From NCBI GenBank assembly GCA_014860355.1, contig JACZJV010000165.1, forward strand, positions 1 through 35,370: 35,370 nucleotides of DNA, in the 5' to 3' direction. The position numbers were made by a program, and so were the translations under genes. This document shows positions 1-8,796 of this stretch, one piece after another. Numbering within the stretch: position 1 is the first letter of the stretch; every line of letters begins with the position of its first letter. Source of the stretch: Burkholderiales bacterium. GTDB taxonomy: Bacteria > Pseudomonadota > Gammaproteobacteria > Burkholderiales > SG8-39. The notes under the pieces were generated by a model. That model was not told the DNA's origin. It searched no databases and was given only the letters and a program-made list of their open reading frames with translations.

Positions 1-1
1 G

Positions 2-706
2 CCTGAGCCGGCAGCTGCCGGAGCTGCGGCGGCGAGGCGCCCCGCGCCCCTCCTGCGCAAGAGCGCACCCGCCGGCGCCGTGGCGCAAGCGCGCACAGCC
101 CGGCGCGATGGCGACATCAAGATCACCCCCGCGAGCACGCAGGCCGACCCGGTGCTGCTGAGCGCCTACCAGGCATTCAACGCGGGCGATCTGGCGCGCT
201 CGCGCGACGACTACCAGCAGGTGCTGCGCAGCAGCCCCGACAACCGCGACGCGCTGCTGGGACTGGCGGCGGTGGAAATGCAGGACCGGCACTACGACGC
301 CGCGGCGCGCTTTTACACGCGCCTGCTCGAACTCGATCCGCTGGACGCCCACGCCCACGCCGGACTGATCGGCCTCAAGGGACAGATCGATCCGGTGTCC
401 GCCGAATCGCGCCTGAAGAACATGATCGCAGCGCAGCCCGAAGCGAGTTTCCTCAATTTCACCCTGGGCAACCAGTACGCGGCGCAGGGCCGCTGGGCCG
501 AGGCGCAGCAGGCGTATTTCCGCGCCTATACCGGCGACCCCGAGCATCCGGATTTTGCCTACAATCTCGCCGTCAGCCTGGACAAGATGCACCAGCCCGG
601 CCCGGCGCTGGAGTACTACCGGCGCGCACTGGCGCTGGCGCAAGGCCGCCCGGTCAGCTTCGATGCGGCCCAGGTCAGCAAGAGGGTGTCGCAGCTCGCG
701 CACTGA
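2..706 (+). CDS. mshN: TPR protein of the MSHA pilus locus, MshN-like (5' partial)
   Basis: The frame is open from the window edge, so the N-terminus is missing; 234 residues are visible. The visible start is a low-complexity Ala/Pro/Arg stretch, as expected of a linker after a membrane anchor. Then follow helical TPR-type repeats, for example ALLGLAAVEMQDRHYDAAA and later FAYNLAVSLDKM...ALEYYRRALALA. Proteins with a transmembrane segment, a Pro/Ala linker and C-terminal TPRs directly before mshE are called MshN; they are thought to act as assembly scaffolds at the inner membrane. The stop lies 2 nt before the mshE start, which indicates one operon. The family assignment rests on the TPRs plus gene order, since TPR sequence alone is not diagnostic. 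Confidence 0.75.
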   Translation, partial: PEPAAAGAAAARRPAPLLRKSAPAGAVAQARTARRDGDIKITPASTQADPVLLSAYQAFNAGDLARSRDDYQQVLRSSPDNRDALLGLAAVEMQDRHYDAAARFYTRLLELDPLDAHAHAGLIGLKGQIDPVSAESRLKNMIAAQPEASFLNFTLGNQYAAQGRWAEAQQAYFRAYTGDPEHPDFAYNLAVSLDKMHQPGPALEYYRRALALAQGRPVSFDAAQVSKRVSQLAH

Positions 707-708
707 AC

Positions 709-2427
709 ATGAACTCTCCCGCCTCTCCGACCACCGCCGCCGCCAAGCGCCATATCGGCCAGATCCTGATCTCGCAGGGCATCCTGACCGAGGATCAGTT
801 GCGCATCGCGCTGCTCGAGCAGATGAAGTCCAAGCTGCCGGTCGGGAAGCTCCTGGTCAACCTGGGCTTCGTTTCCGAAGCCACGCTGCGCGACGCGCTC
901 TCGGAGAAGCTCGGGCTGCAAAGCGTCGACCTGTCGCAGATCATCATCGACTCGCAGGCGATGAAGCTGGTGCCGCGCGATTTCGCGCTGCGCCACCACA
1001 TTTTCCCGATCGCGCTGGACCGCGAACGCGGCACGCTGATCGTCGCGCTGTCCGATACCAACAACATCGTCGCACTCGACCAGCTGCGCGCGCGCCTGCG
1101 CGGAGAGCTGGAGCTGGAGTCGCGCCTGGCCGGCGAAACCGAGATCGCGCGCGCGATCGAGCAGTACTACGGCCACGAACTCTCGATCGACGGCATCCTG
1201 CACGAGATCGAAACCGGCGAAGTCGACTACCAGAGCCTGGCCGGCGCGGGCGAACAGTACAGCCAGCCGGTGGTGCGGCTGATCGCGGCGCTGCTCGCCG
1301 ACGCGGTCGGAAAAAACGCCTCCGACATCCACTTCGAGCCGGAGCAGAACTTCCTGCGCATCCGCTACCGCATCGACGGCGTGCTGCGCCAGATCCGCTC
1401 GCTGCACAAGACCTACTGGCCGGCGATGGCGGTGCGCATCAAGGTGCTGGCGAAAATGAACATCGCCGAAACGCGCGCGCCCCAGGACGGGCGCATTTCG
1501 CTTTCCCTCACCGGGAGGCAGGTGGATTTCCGCGTCGCTTCGCAGGCCACGAGCCACGGCGAGAACGTGGTGCTGCGGATCCTGGACCGGCAAAAAGGCA
1601 TCGTGCCCCTGGACGGGCTGGGCCTGGAATCGAGCCAGCTCGATCTGTTGAAGCGCATGATCTCGCGCCCCGAGGGCATCATCCTGGTGACCGGCCCGAC
1701 CGGCAGCGGCAAGACCACCACCCTGTACTCGATCCTGAATCACATCAATTCCGATACGGTCAACATCATGACCATGGAGGACCCGGTCGAGTATCCGATG
1801 ACCATGATCCGCCAGACCTCGGTCAACGAGGCGGCGAAAATGGACTTCGCCAACGGCATCCGCTCGCTCATGCGCCAGGACCCGGACGTGATCCTGGTGG
1901 GCGAGATCCGCGACGAGGAAACCGCCGAAATGGCGTTTCGCGCAGCCATGACCGGCCACCAGGTGTATTCCACGCTGCACACCAATTCCGCAGTGGGCGC
2001 GTTTCCGCGCCTGCTCGATACCGGGGTCACGCCCGAGGTCATGGCCGGCAACATGATAGGCATCATCGCCCAGCGCCTGATCCGGCGCCTGTGCAAGCAC
2101 TGCCGCCAGCCCTACACCGCGACTTCGGCCGAATGCCGCCTGCTCGGGGTCAAGGCCGACCGGCCGCCCACCGTCTATCGCGCGGTGGGCTGCGACCACT
2201 GCGATTACCAGGGCTACCGCGGGCGGCTGGCCATCATGGAAATACTGAAGATGGACGTCGATATCGACGAACTGGTCGCGCGCCGCGCCACTGCGCGCGA
2301 GCTGCAGCTCGCCGCGATAGCCAAGGGTTTCCGCACCCTTGCCGACGACGGCTCGCGCCGCGTCCTGGAGGGCACGACCACACTGGACGAACTCATGCGG
2401 GTGGTGGATCTCACCGACCGCATGTAG
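709..2427 (+). CDS. mshE: Type IV pilus extension ATPase MshE (GspE/PilB family)
   Basis: This is the cytoplasmic hexameric ATPase that powers pilus extension. The 572 residues match the family length. The N-terminus is an MshEN domain with two 24-residue motifs at residues 15-38 and 44-67, separated by exactly 5 residues, the layout known for c-di-GMP binding. The first residue of each motif, normally Arg, is His15 and Pro44. The ATPase core has Walker A GPTGSGKTTT (329-338), Walker B near PDVILVGE (about 392-399), a His box STLHTNS, and the zinc tetracysteine CKHC (462, 465) and CDHC (495, 498) typical of GspE/PilB. Start and stop fit tightly between mshN and mshG. The enzyme class is certain; MshE rather than GspE rests on the neighbours. 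Confidence 0.93.
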   Translation: MNSPASPTTAAAKRHIGQILISQGILTEDQLRIALLEQMKSKLPVGKLLVNLGFVSEATLRDALSEKLGLQSVDLSQIIIDSQAMKLVPRDFALRHHIFPIALDRERGTLIVALSDTNNIVALDQLRARLRGELELESRLAGETEIARAIEQYYGHELSIDGILHEIETGEVDYQSLAGAGEQYSQPVVRLIAALLADAVGKNASDIHFEPEQNFLRIRYRIDGVLRQIRSLHKTYWPAMAVRIKVLAKMNIAETRAPQDGRISLSLTGRQVDFRVASQATSHGENVVLRILDRQKGIVPLDGLGLESSQLDLLKRMISRPEGIILVTGPTGSGKTTTLYSILNHINSDTVNIMTMEDPVEYPMTMIRQTSVNEAAKMDFANGIRSLMRQDPDVILVGEIRDEETAEMAFRAAMTGHQVYSTLHTNSAVGAFPRLLDTGVTPEVMAGNMIGIIAQRLIRRLCKHCRQPYTATSAECRLLGVKADRPPTVYRAVGCDHCDYQGYRGRLAIMEILKMDVDIDELVARRATARELQLAAIAKGFRTLADDGSRRVLEGTTTLDELMRVVDLTDRM

Positions 2428-2454
2428 GGCGGCTGCCGCCCGCCCCAGCCACGC

Positions 2455-3657
2455 ATGGCGCTGTACTCCTACAAGGCAATCGACGAGCGCGGCAAGTCGC
2501 TCATGGGCCAGATCGAAGCCATCAACCTGATCGACCTGGAACTGCGGCTGCAGCGCATGGGGCTGGACCTCATCGTCGGCGGGCCGGCGCGCAGGCGCGC
2601 GAGCATGTTCAAGGGCGCGGTAGGGCGGCCCGAGCTGATCAACTTCTGTTTTCACCTCGATCAGCTCACCTCGGCCGGCGTGCCCATCCTCGAATCGCTG
2701 ATCGACCTGCGCGACAGCGTCGAGAATCCGCGCTTCCGCGAGGTCATCGCCGGGCTGCTGGAGAGCATCCAGGGCGGGCAGAACCTGTCCACCGCCATGG
2801 CCGACTATACGGACGTGTTCCCCGTGGTCTTCGCCAGCCTGATCCGCGCCGGCGAGGAAACCGGGCGCCTGTCCCAGGTGCTGAAGAGCCTCGCGGAAAA
2901 CCTGAAATGGGAGGACGAACTGATCGCGCAGACGAAGAAGCTGATGATGTACCCGGCCTTCGTCGGCAGCATCGTGCTCGCGGTGACCATGTTCCTGATG
3001 ATCTACCTGGTGCCGCAGATGCTCGGCTTCATCAGGAGCACCGGCCAGGCGATCCCGCTGCAGACGCGCGTGCTGATCCTCGTGTCGAATTTCTTCATCA
3101 ACTACTGGTGGGCGGTGCTGATCGCGCCGGTGATCGCCTTTGCCGGCATCAGGTTCGCGCTCAAGCGCAGCGCCAAATTCCGCTACCGCTTCGACGATTT
3201 CAAGCTGCGCCTGCCGCTGCTCGGGCCGATCCAGCGCAAGATCATTCTGTCGCGCTTCGCCAGCATTTTCGCCATGATGTATTCGGCGGGCATCACCATA
3301 CTCGACTCCATCAAGACCTCCGAGGAAATCGCCGGCAATCTGGTGATCAGGGAAGGCCTGGAGCGCGCCGGGCAGCAGATCGCCGAGGGCAAAAACGTTT
3401 CCACCGCGTTCCAGGATGTGGGCCTGTTTCCGCCGCTGGTGATACGCATGCTGCGGGTGGGCGAATCCTCCGGCAGGCTGGACAACGCGCTGCTCAACGT
3501 ATCCTACTTCTACAACCGCGACGTAAAGGACGCGATCGGCAAGGTGGAAGTGATGATCGAGCCGGCCATGACCGTCATCCTCGGCGCGCTACTCGGTTGG
3601 GTGATGCTCTCGGTGCTGGGTCCGATTTACGACTCGATCACGAAGATCAAGTTCTAG
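2455..3657 (+). CDS. mshG: Type IV pilus inner-membrane platform protein MshG (PilC/GspF family)
   Basis: A polytopic inner-membrane protein on which the ATPase acts to assemble pilin subunits. It has 400 residues and opens with the typical PilC/GspF start MALYSYKAIDERGKSLMGQI. Two GspF domains can be seen: the first with FCFHLDQLTSAGVPILESL and IRAGEETGRLSQVLKSLA, the second with ILSRFASIFAMMYSAGITIL and MLRVGESSGRLDNAL. Hydrophobic segments lie near residues 170-192, 215-235 and 372-395. The gap to mshE is 27 nt and to the next gene 4 nt. No good ribosome binding site precedes the ATG, so translation is probably coupled to mshE. Confidence 0.93.
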   Translation: MALYSYKAIDERGKSLMGQIEAINLIDLELRLQRMGLDLIVGGPARRRASMFKGAVGRPELINFCFHLDQLTSAGVPILESLIDLRDSVENPRFREVIAGLLESIQGGQNLSTAMADYTDVFPVVFASLIRAGEETGRLSQVLKSLAENLKWEDELIAQTKKLMMYPAFVGSIVLAVTMFLMIYLVPQMLGFIRSTGQAIPLQTRVLILVSNFFINYWWAVLIAPVIAFAGIRFALKRSAKFRYRFDDFKLRLPLLGPIQRKIILSRFASIFAMMYSAGITILDSIKTSEEIAGNLVIREGLERAGQQIAEGKNVSTAFQDVGLFPPLVIRMLRVGESSGRLDNALLNVSYFYNRDVKDAIGKVEVMIEPAMTVILGALLGWVMLSVLGPIYDSITKIKF

Positions 3658-3661
3658 CCCG

Positions 3662-5212
3662 ATGCTGCGCAAAAAACGCCTGCTCTATCTCACCGCCAGC
3701 CGCCTGAGCGCGCACAGCCTGTCGCGCAGCGGCCTCGTCGCCGATGCCACCTTCGAGCGCTCCGACGCGGGGCTGGCCGCATTCGGCGCCTACCTCGCCG
3801 GCACGCGCAACATCTATTACCTGGTGGTGGACGTGGTGGAGGAGGACTATCACCAGGACACCATCCCCGCCCTCGGACGCAAGGACCGGCGCCTGGTGCT
3901 GGCGCGCAAGCTCGGCCAGCGCTATCGCGACACCAGTCTCACGCTCAGCATGTCCCTGGGTTTCGAAAAGGGTGAGCGGCGCAACGAAAAGGTCCTGTAC
4001 GCCTCGTTTTCCAATACGCAACAGTTCCAGCCCTGGTTGAGCGCGTTGGAGCAAAAGGAATGCCGCCTGGCCGGGATCTATTCGACCGGGCTGCTTGCCC
4101 CGGCCGTGATCAAGGGCGCAGGACTGAAATTGCCGCGCTGCCTGCTGGTGAGCGTGCAGGCGACGGGCATGCGGCAAAGCTACGTGGAAGACGACAAGAT
4201 CCGCTTTTCCCGCGTCGGCCGGCTGAGCCTGGAAGACGCGGCGAGCGTGGCCGCAACCTGCGCCGGCGAATCGGCGCGGCTGCAGCAATACCTGGTGACC
4301 ATGCGCGTGCTGCCGACCGCGACCACGCCGATCGACGTGATGGTGCTCGCCGCGGCGAAATACCAGGCCGCGCTCACCGCGGCCTGCCGCAGCAGCGAGC
4401 TGCTGCGCTACCACCTGGTCGATGCGGACAGCCAGTGCGGCGCGGTAGGCCTGAAGAGCTTTCCAGAAGATGCCCCTTGCGATGCCTTGTTTCTCAACGC
4501 GGCCGCCACCGCCGCGCCGGCAGAGCAGTTTGCGCAGGAGCAGCACCGCCATCATTATCGCTTGTGGCAGATCAGCCGCGGCCTGTATGCGGGGGGCGTG
4601 GCGGTGGCCGCATCAGGACTGCTGTATGCGGGCGGCCTGCTGCTCGAGGCCTACAGCCTGCGCGCCCAGATCGAGTCCGACCAGGCCCGCTACCAGGCGA
4701 TCAGCGCCGAATACGCGCGCCTCACCGCCACCTTTCCCCCGGCGCCGACCTCGACGGAAAACCTCAAGAGCACCATCAAGCAGTACCACATACTCGAGGC
4801 CCAGACTGCCACGCCCGCGGACCTGTACGCTGAAATCAGCAAGGCGCTGGCCGGCTTTCCGCAGGTGGAGATCGAGCGCATCCAGTGGAACGTCGGCAAG
4901 CCGGCAACGGGGCCCGGCGCAAGGCGCACGGCGTCCAAGGCCGCGGGCGCGCCCGCCGAGCTGGGCTATGCGCAGGCCACCGTCTCCGCGCGGGTGGTGG
5001 GCGCGCGTCGCGCCGATATACGCGCGATCACGGAAATGGCGGACCAGTTCATCGCCGCGCTGCAGAAGAACCCGCAGCTTGAGATCACGGGCGTCAGCAT
5101 GCCCTTCACGCTGACCTCGCGGGATACGCTCGCCGGCGACATCGGGTCGGAACGCGCGATCGCGGAAGCCGCCGCCTTCAGCTTCACCGTCGGCAGGAAA
5201 CTGGGGCGATGA
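3662..5212 (+). CDS. mshI: MshI-like pilus biogenesis protein (PilM-like domain plus membrane segment)
   Basis: The 516-residue protein appears to combine a cytoplasmic PilM-like half with a single membrane span at about residues 307-329 (GLYAGGVAVAASGLLYAGGL) and a C-terminal periplasmic part with a helical stretch resembling PilN. Such proteins link the cytoplasmic motor to the periplasmic alignment complex. It starts 4 nt after the mshG stop, and its own stop overlaps the next start as ATGA, so the three genes are translationally linked. The MshI name comes from its place between the platform gene and an MshJ-sized membrane protein, and from the half-cytoplasmic, half-periplasmic layout. 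The sequence is too divergent for the name to be secure by eye. Confidence 0.7.
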   Translation: MLRKKRLLYLTASRLSAHSLSRSGLVADATFERSDAGLAAFGAYLAGTRNIYYLVVDVVEEDYHQDTIPALGRKDRRLVLARKLGQRYRDTSLTLSMSLGFEKGERRNEKVLYASFSNTQQFQPWLSALEQKECRLAGIYSTGLLAPAVIKGAGLKLPRCLLVSVQATGMRQSYVEDDKIRFSRVGRLSLEDAASVAATCAGESARLQQYLVTMRVLPTATTPIDVMVLAAAKYQAALTAACRSSELLRYHLVDADSQCGAVGLKSFPEDAPCDALFLNAAATAAPAEQFAQEQHRHHYRLWQISRGLYAGGVAVAASGLLYAGGLLLEAYSLRAQIESDQARYQAISAEYARLTATFPPAPTSTENLKSTIKQYHILEAQTATPADLYAEISKALAGFPQVEIERIQWNVGKPATGPGARRTASKAAGAPAELGYAQATVSARVVGARRADIRAITEMADQFIAALQKNPQLEITGVSMPFTLTSRDTLAGDIGSERAIAEAAAFSFTVGRKLGR

Positions 5213-5820
5213 AGCTCGGCCGGCGCGACCTGAAACGGCTGGGCCTGCCGGTCGCGGTCGGCATCGTGCTGATCGCCGCGAGCGCGGCATGCTATTTCGC
5301 CGCCGAAGGCTATCTGCAGGAAACCAGGCGGCTGCGGGTAGCCGCATCGGCGCAGCGCGCCGAAATGCAGAAGCGGCTCGCGAGCGCGAGCGAGGAGGAG
5401 CGTGAAATCAAGGCGAGCCTGCAGCAGTTCCAGGCGCTGGCGGCGCGCGGCATGGTGGGCGAGGAAAAACGCCTGGACTGGATCGACACGATCACGGCGA
5501 TCAAGAACGAGCGGCGCCTGTTCAATATCCGCTACAGCATAGAGCCGCAGGAGGAACTCGACTATCCCGGCTTCAGTTCCGGCGGCCGCGTCAAATTCCT
5601 GGTGAGCCGCGTGAAAATAGACCTGCAGCTGCTGCACGAGGAAGACCTGCTCAACTTCATCAGCGAACTCACCCGGCGCGGAAAGCCCTACCTGTCGGTG
5701 CGTAGCTGCGACGTGCAGCGCGAAGCTCGCGCCGGCGGCAGCGGGGCAGCGCTCGCCCCGCGGCTGCGCGCGGATTGCCTGTTCGACCTGATTACCATAA
5801 GCCTCGACAAGCCGGCCTAG
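5209..5820 (+). CDS. mshJ: MshJ-like pilus alignment protein (PilO/GspM-like topology)
   Basis: A 203-residue bitopic inner-membrane protein: a short basic N-terminus, one transmembrane helix at about residues 11-30 (LGLPVAVGIVLIAASAACYF), a long charged helical stretch likely to form a coiled coil (about 32-75), and a periplasmic alpha/beta domain. This is the layout of PilO/GspM proteins, which pair with the preceding PilN-like partner to form the alignment complex. The ATG overlaps the TGA of the upstream gene by 4 nt, so the two are probably made in a fixed ratio. The call is based on topology, size and position; there is no catalytic motif to check. Confidence 0.7.
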   Translation: MKLGRRDLKRLGLPVAVGIVLIAASAACYFAAEGYLQETRRLRVAASAQRAEMQKRLASASEEEREIKASLQQFQALAARGMVGEEKRLDWIDTITAIKNERRLFNIRYSIEPQEELDYPGFSSGGRVKFLVSRVKIDLQLLHEEDLLNFISELTRRGKPYLSVRSCDVQREARAGGSGAALAPRLRADCLFDLITISLDKPA

Positions 5821-5858
5821 TGCGGCTGCCGGCGAACTTCCCACGTCTATAATGAATC

Positions 5859-6377
5859 ATGTGGATGTTAAGAAATCATCAATCTGAGAAATGTCATTCC
5901 GAGGCCGAAGGTCGAGGAATCTGCTTTATCCTTGCGCTCGCGCTGAGCTTGTCATCCTTGGTTGCGCCTGCCTCCGCGGAAGAACTCGGCCGCCTGTTTC
6001 TTACGCCGCAGCAGCGCCAGGACCTGGAACGCAGGCGCGCGACCAACCGCGCCGAGGAAGAGGCGCCGAAAATCGTAGAAGGCCCGCTCACGCTCGAGGG
6101 CCAGGTGCAGCGCTCCAGCGGCAGGACCACCACCTGGATCAATGGCGTGCCCCAATACGACAGCCACAGCAGCCCCGATCCGGCGCGGGTCACGGTGGTG
6201 CCGAACGAGGGCGAGCCCGGCGTCAGCCTCAGGATCGGCCAGACCTACGAGCGCTCCACTGGAAAGGTAAGCGGCCTGCTCGATGGCGGCGAAATCACAG
6301 TCGCAAAGCCGCCGGTCAGGAATTTGCCGGCGACCAGGCGCGGAGCCGCCGTGAAATCGCCGGCGCCGACCCGATAG
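5859..6377 (+). CDS. mshK: MshK-like periplasmic protein
   Basis: 172 codons from the first ATG; 5865 is an alternative start. A signal peptide ends near ILALALSLSSLVAPASA, with cleavage likely before EELGR. The mature part has an RTTTWINGVPQYDS stretch followed by a small beta domain, which fits MshK, a minor periplasmic component encoded after MshJ. The first 25 or so residues (including CHSEAEGRGI) are encoded by an element at 5893-5924 that looks like an interspersed palindromic repeat rather than native coding sequence. A TATAAT box at 5848-5853 lies only 5 nt before the ATG, so the true start is uncertain. The mature region is clearly coding; the MshK name is inferred from order. Confidence 0.6.
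   Translation: MWMLRNHQSEKCHSEAEGRGICFILALALSLSSLVAPASAEELGRLFLTPQQRQDLERRRATNRAEEEAPKIVEGPLTLEGQVQRSSGRTTTWINGVPQYDSHSSPDPARVTVVPNEGEPGVSLRIGQTYERSTGKVSGLLDGGEITVAKPPVRNLPATRRGAAVKSPAPTR
5893..5924. repeat. Short imperfect palindromic element inside the mshK 5' end
   Basis: The sequence runs cattcc-gaggcc-gaa-ggtc-gaggaatc; the arms attccgaggcc and ggtcgaggaat pair at 8 of 11 positions. Elements of this look, read in frame as CHSEAEGRGI, are recalled from intergenic interspersed repeats in other bacteria. That is recollection and not a database result. Here it lies between a TATAAT-like box and the signal peptide, and so forms the start of the reading frame. Confidence 0.45.
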
Positions 6378-6405
6378 ATCCATGCACGCGCGCGCGAGGA
6401 TGCAT

Positions 6406-7977
6406 ATGCCGGCGCGCCAGCGCGGCATCGCCCTGCTGGGCCTGCTCGCACTGATCAGCGTGATGGTGATCTTTGCCTATGTGAGCGGGCTGAATCGCAG
6501 CGCATCCGGCATGGCCAGCGCACGGGAGCAGCAGACCGCAATAGCGCTTTCGCAGGCGAAGGAGGCGCTTATTTCCTATGCCGTGACTTATATGGACACG
6601 CACACGAACCAGGTTCCGGGGTACCTGCCCTGCCCCGACGCCGGATCAGTATTGGGCGAAGGCGTGACTGCGGGCATTTGCGGCAGCGCCCTGGTCAGCC
6701 AACTGGGTCAGCTCCCATGGCGCACGCTGGGCCTCGATGCCCTCAAGGATGGTTCCGGGGAATGCCTCTGGTATGCGGTTTCAGGAACCTACAAGTACAA
6801 CCCCAACGGGCTAACGGTAACGAACAGCACCACGACCTCCAACATGATGAACTGGGACACCAACGGGCAGTTCAGGGTCATGGATGCAAACGGCACTACC
6901 GTTCTCGCCGGATCGAGCGCAGACAACCGCGCCGTCGCAGTTATTTTTGCCCCTGGCGCGCCATTGAGCGGCCAGGGCCGGACTCCGGATCCCAATGCCC
7001 CGGCCTGCGGCGGAAACTACACTGCGGCCGATTATCTGGAAACCGCCAACGGTTTCAATAACAGCACGCTGGTCACGGCTTCCTCGCCGCCCAGCGTCAA
7101 TGACGTCAGCACTTTCATCGCCGGCGCCAGTAGCGCGAGCTTCAATGACAAGCTGGTATTCATCACCCGCGCGGAAATCTGGAGCGCTATCAAAAAGCGC
7201 ACCGACTTCAACAATCATTTGCGCGCGCTGACCCGACGCGCGGCCGAGTGCACCGCCATGTACGGAAATCAGAACAACTCTGGCAGTGACTATCGACTGC
7301 CCTGGTCGGAGGACGTATCGTTGTCGACGAGTTCGGTGCCGACCTACGCGGTCAACGCGCAGTACAACGACGTCTCCGGCACTCTGGCCGGGCGCTTGTC
7401 CTTCAAAGTCAACACTTCCCGTAACGACACCAATAACAAGATTTCTTCCTCCATTTCCGACTACGGCACATCCAGCGCCTACCTCTTCACCCCGGCTTCT
7501 CCTGCTCCAGGCTCCTACTGCGCTTACGCGTCTGAGGAGAAGGCGTGGTACGACAACTGGAAAGACCAACTGTTTTACGCCGTCGCCGGCAGCTATAAAC
7601 CATCTGCTTCGTGGCAGTGGTGGTATCCGCTATCCTGTCCCACCTGCTTGAGCATTAACGCTAGCGGAGACTATGCGGCCGTGGTGATATTCGCCGGCGA
7701 AAAGCTTTCCAGCCAGACCAGGAACACGGCCAGCAACAAAGGCTCGATCGCAAACTATCTCGAAGGGCGCAATGCGAGCAACTATCCAAATAGCGGCGGA
7801 AACGGCAACTACCAGGCTGCCGCCGCAAGCGGAACCTTCAACGATATCGTCTATGCGATCGATAGCAATCTCGCGGTCTCGTGCTCCGACTCGAGCGGCG
7901 TAATGAGGTCGCCGGTAACCGCGCCGGCCGCACCCCCGGCCCCCGCCAACCTTGCAAATTACGCCGCCTGCCCATGA
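6406..7977 (+). CDS. Large prepilin-like protein with duplicated C-terminal module
   Basis: The start at 6406 is chosen over in-frame ATGs at 6382 and 6400 because GAGG lies 6 nt upstream and it gives a short leader, MPARQRG, before the hydrophobic segment IALLGLLALISVMVIFAYVSG. This is a prepilin peptidase site after Gly with no Glu at mature position 5, as in GspK/PilX-type initiating minor pilins. At 523 residues it is far larger than a pilin. A LPCPD...LPW.TLG motif is shared with the next gene. Two related blocks follow: LWYAVSGTYK...VAVIFAPGAPLS...NDKLVFITR and LFYAVAGSYK...AVVIFAGEKLS...NDIVYAID. It overlaps the next gene by ATGA. It could be a tip or minor pilin, or an adhesin, of this pilus; function unknown. 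Confidence 0.75.
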   Translation: MPARQRGIALLGLLALISVMVIFAYVSGLNRSASGMASAREQQTAIALSQAKEALISYAVTYMDTHTNQVPGYLPCPDAGSVLGEGVTAGICGSALVSQLGQLPWRTLGLDALKDGSGECLWYAVSGTYKYNPNGLTVTNSTTTSNMMNWDTNGQFRVMDANGTTVLAGSSADNRAVAVIFAPGAPLSGQGRTPDPNAPACGGNYTAADYLETANGFNNSTLVTASSPPSVNDVSTFIAGASSASFNDKLVFITRAEIWSAIKKRTDFNNHLRALTRRAAECTAMYGNQNNSGSDYRLPWSEDVSLSTSSVPTYAVNAQYNDVSGTLAGRLSFKVNTSRNDTNNKISSSISDYGTSSAYLFTPASPAPGSYCAYASEEKAWYDNWKDQLFYAVAGSYKPSASWQWWYPLSCPTCLSINASGDYAAVVIFAGEKLSSQTRNTASNKGSIANYLEGRNASNYPNSGGNGNYQAAAASGTFNDIVYAIDSNLAVSCSDSSGVMRSPVTAPAAPPAPANLANYAACP

Positions 7978-8786
7978 AACAATTCCAGACATGCCGCATC
8001 CGCCTGCCAAGTTTGCAATCTGGGTTCTCGCTGGTGGAACTCGCCATCGTGATGCTGATCGTATCGATACTCCTGGCTGGTGTGCTGATGCCGCTGTCGA
8101 TGCAAAGGGAAGTGCGCAGCTACGCCGACACCAAGAAGACCATGGACGACATCAGGGAGGCGCTGATCGGTTTCGCACTCGCCAACGGCAGGCTGCCCTG
8201 CCCGGCGACCAAGAACCTTGCCGACGGCACGGCAGGCGCCGGGACCGAGGCCCTGACCGGCAATGCATGCGCAGCGACCTCCGGAGTTATTCCGTGGGTG
8301 ACGCTCAATGTCCCGGAAACCGACGAATGGGGCGGGCGCTTTACCTACCGGGTGACTTCGACCTTTGGCGACACCTACGCGAATTCGACCTGGGGTTGCA
8401 CACCTGGCGCCAACCCGGCGTCACCGGCGAGCTTCGCCCTCTGCGCCAGCGGCGATATGAAAATCCAGTCACGCACCACGGCCAAGGCCGCATACGACCT
8501 GACCAATCTCGCCCTGCCGGCCGTATTTGTTTCCCACGGCAAGAACGGCAGGGGGGCCTATCGCTCGAACGGCGTTCAGATTGCGCCGGCCCCAGGCGGC
8601 ACCGACGAGTTGACCAACGCTGCCACCGGCACCACAACCTTCATCAGCCGCGAGATCACTCCCGAATCCGCGAGCTGCAGCGACGCCTTCGGCACCAATC
8701 CCATGTGCGAATTCGACGACCTGGTGGCCTTCGTGCCCCTGAGCACGCTGATGAACCGCATGATCCTTTCGCAGAAACTGCCTTGA
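7974..8786 (+). CDS. Type IV prepilin-like protein (minor pilin)
   Basis: 270 residues. The start at 7974 overlaps the upstream stop as ATGA, giving leader MKQFQTCRIRLPSLQSG followed by FSLVELAIVMLIVSILLAGV. This is a classical class III signal with Gly at -1, Phe at +1 and Glu at +5, cleaved and N-methylated by prepilin peptidase. The mature part repeats the LPCPA...IPWVTL...DEWGGRFTYRV pattern of the preceding protein, so the two are paralogues at domain level. It is the last gene of the plus-strand pilus operon and converges with the kinase gene 10 nt away. It is likely a minor pilin of the MSHA-type system. No gene symbol can be given safely. Confidence 0.82.
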   Translation: MKQFQTCRIRLPSLQSGFSLVELAIVMLIVSILLAGVLMPLSMQREVRSYADTKKTMDDIREALIGFALANGRLPCPATKNLADGTAGAGTEALTGNACAATSGVIPWVTLNVPETDEWGGRFTYRVTSTFGDTYANSTWGCTPGANPASPASFALCASGDMKIQSRTTAKAAYDLTNLALPAVFVSHGKNGRGAYRSNGVQIAPAPGGTDELTNAATGTTTFISREITPESASCSDAFGTNPMCEFDDLVAFVPLSTLMNRMILSQKLP

Positions 8787-8796
8787 ACGGCGTCGG

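Noticed and set aside
616-2655. Long open frame on the minus strand across mshE
   Set aside because: It lies antisense to a gene with full ATPase motifs, has low-complexity Arg/Gln/His-rich translation and no recognisable domain. It is an artefact of GC-rich codon use.
555-3707. 1050-codon open frame on the plus strand overlapping mshE and mshG
   Set aside because: The Arg/Pro/Ala-rich translation has no domain, and the alternative frames encode well-conserved pilus proteins.
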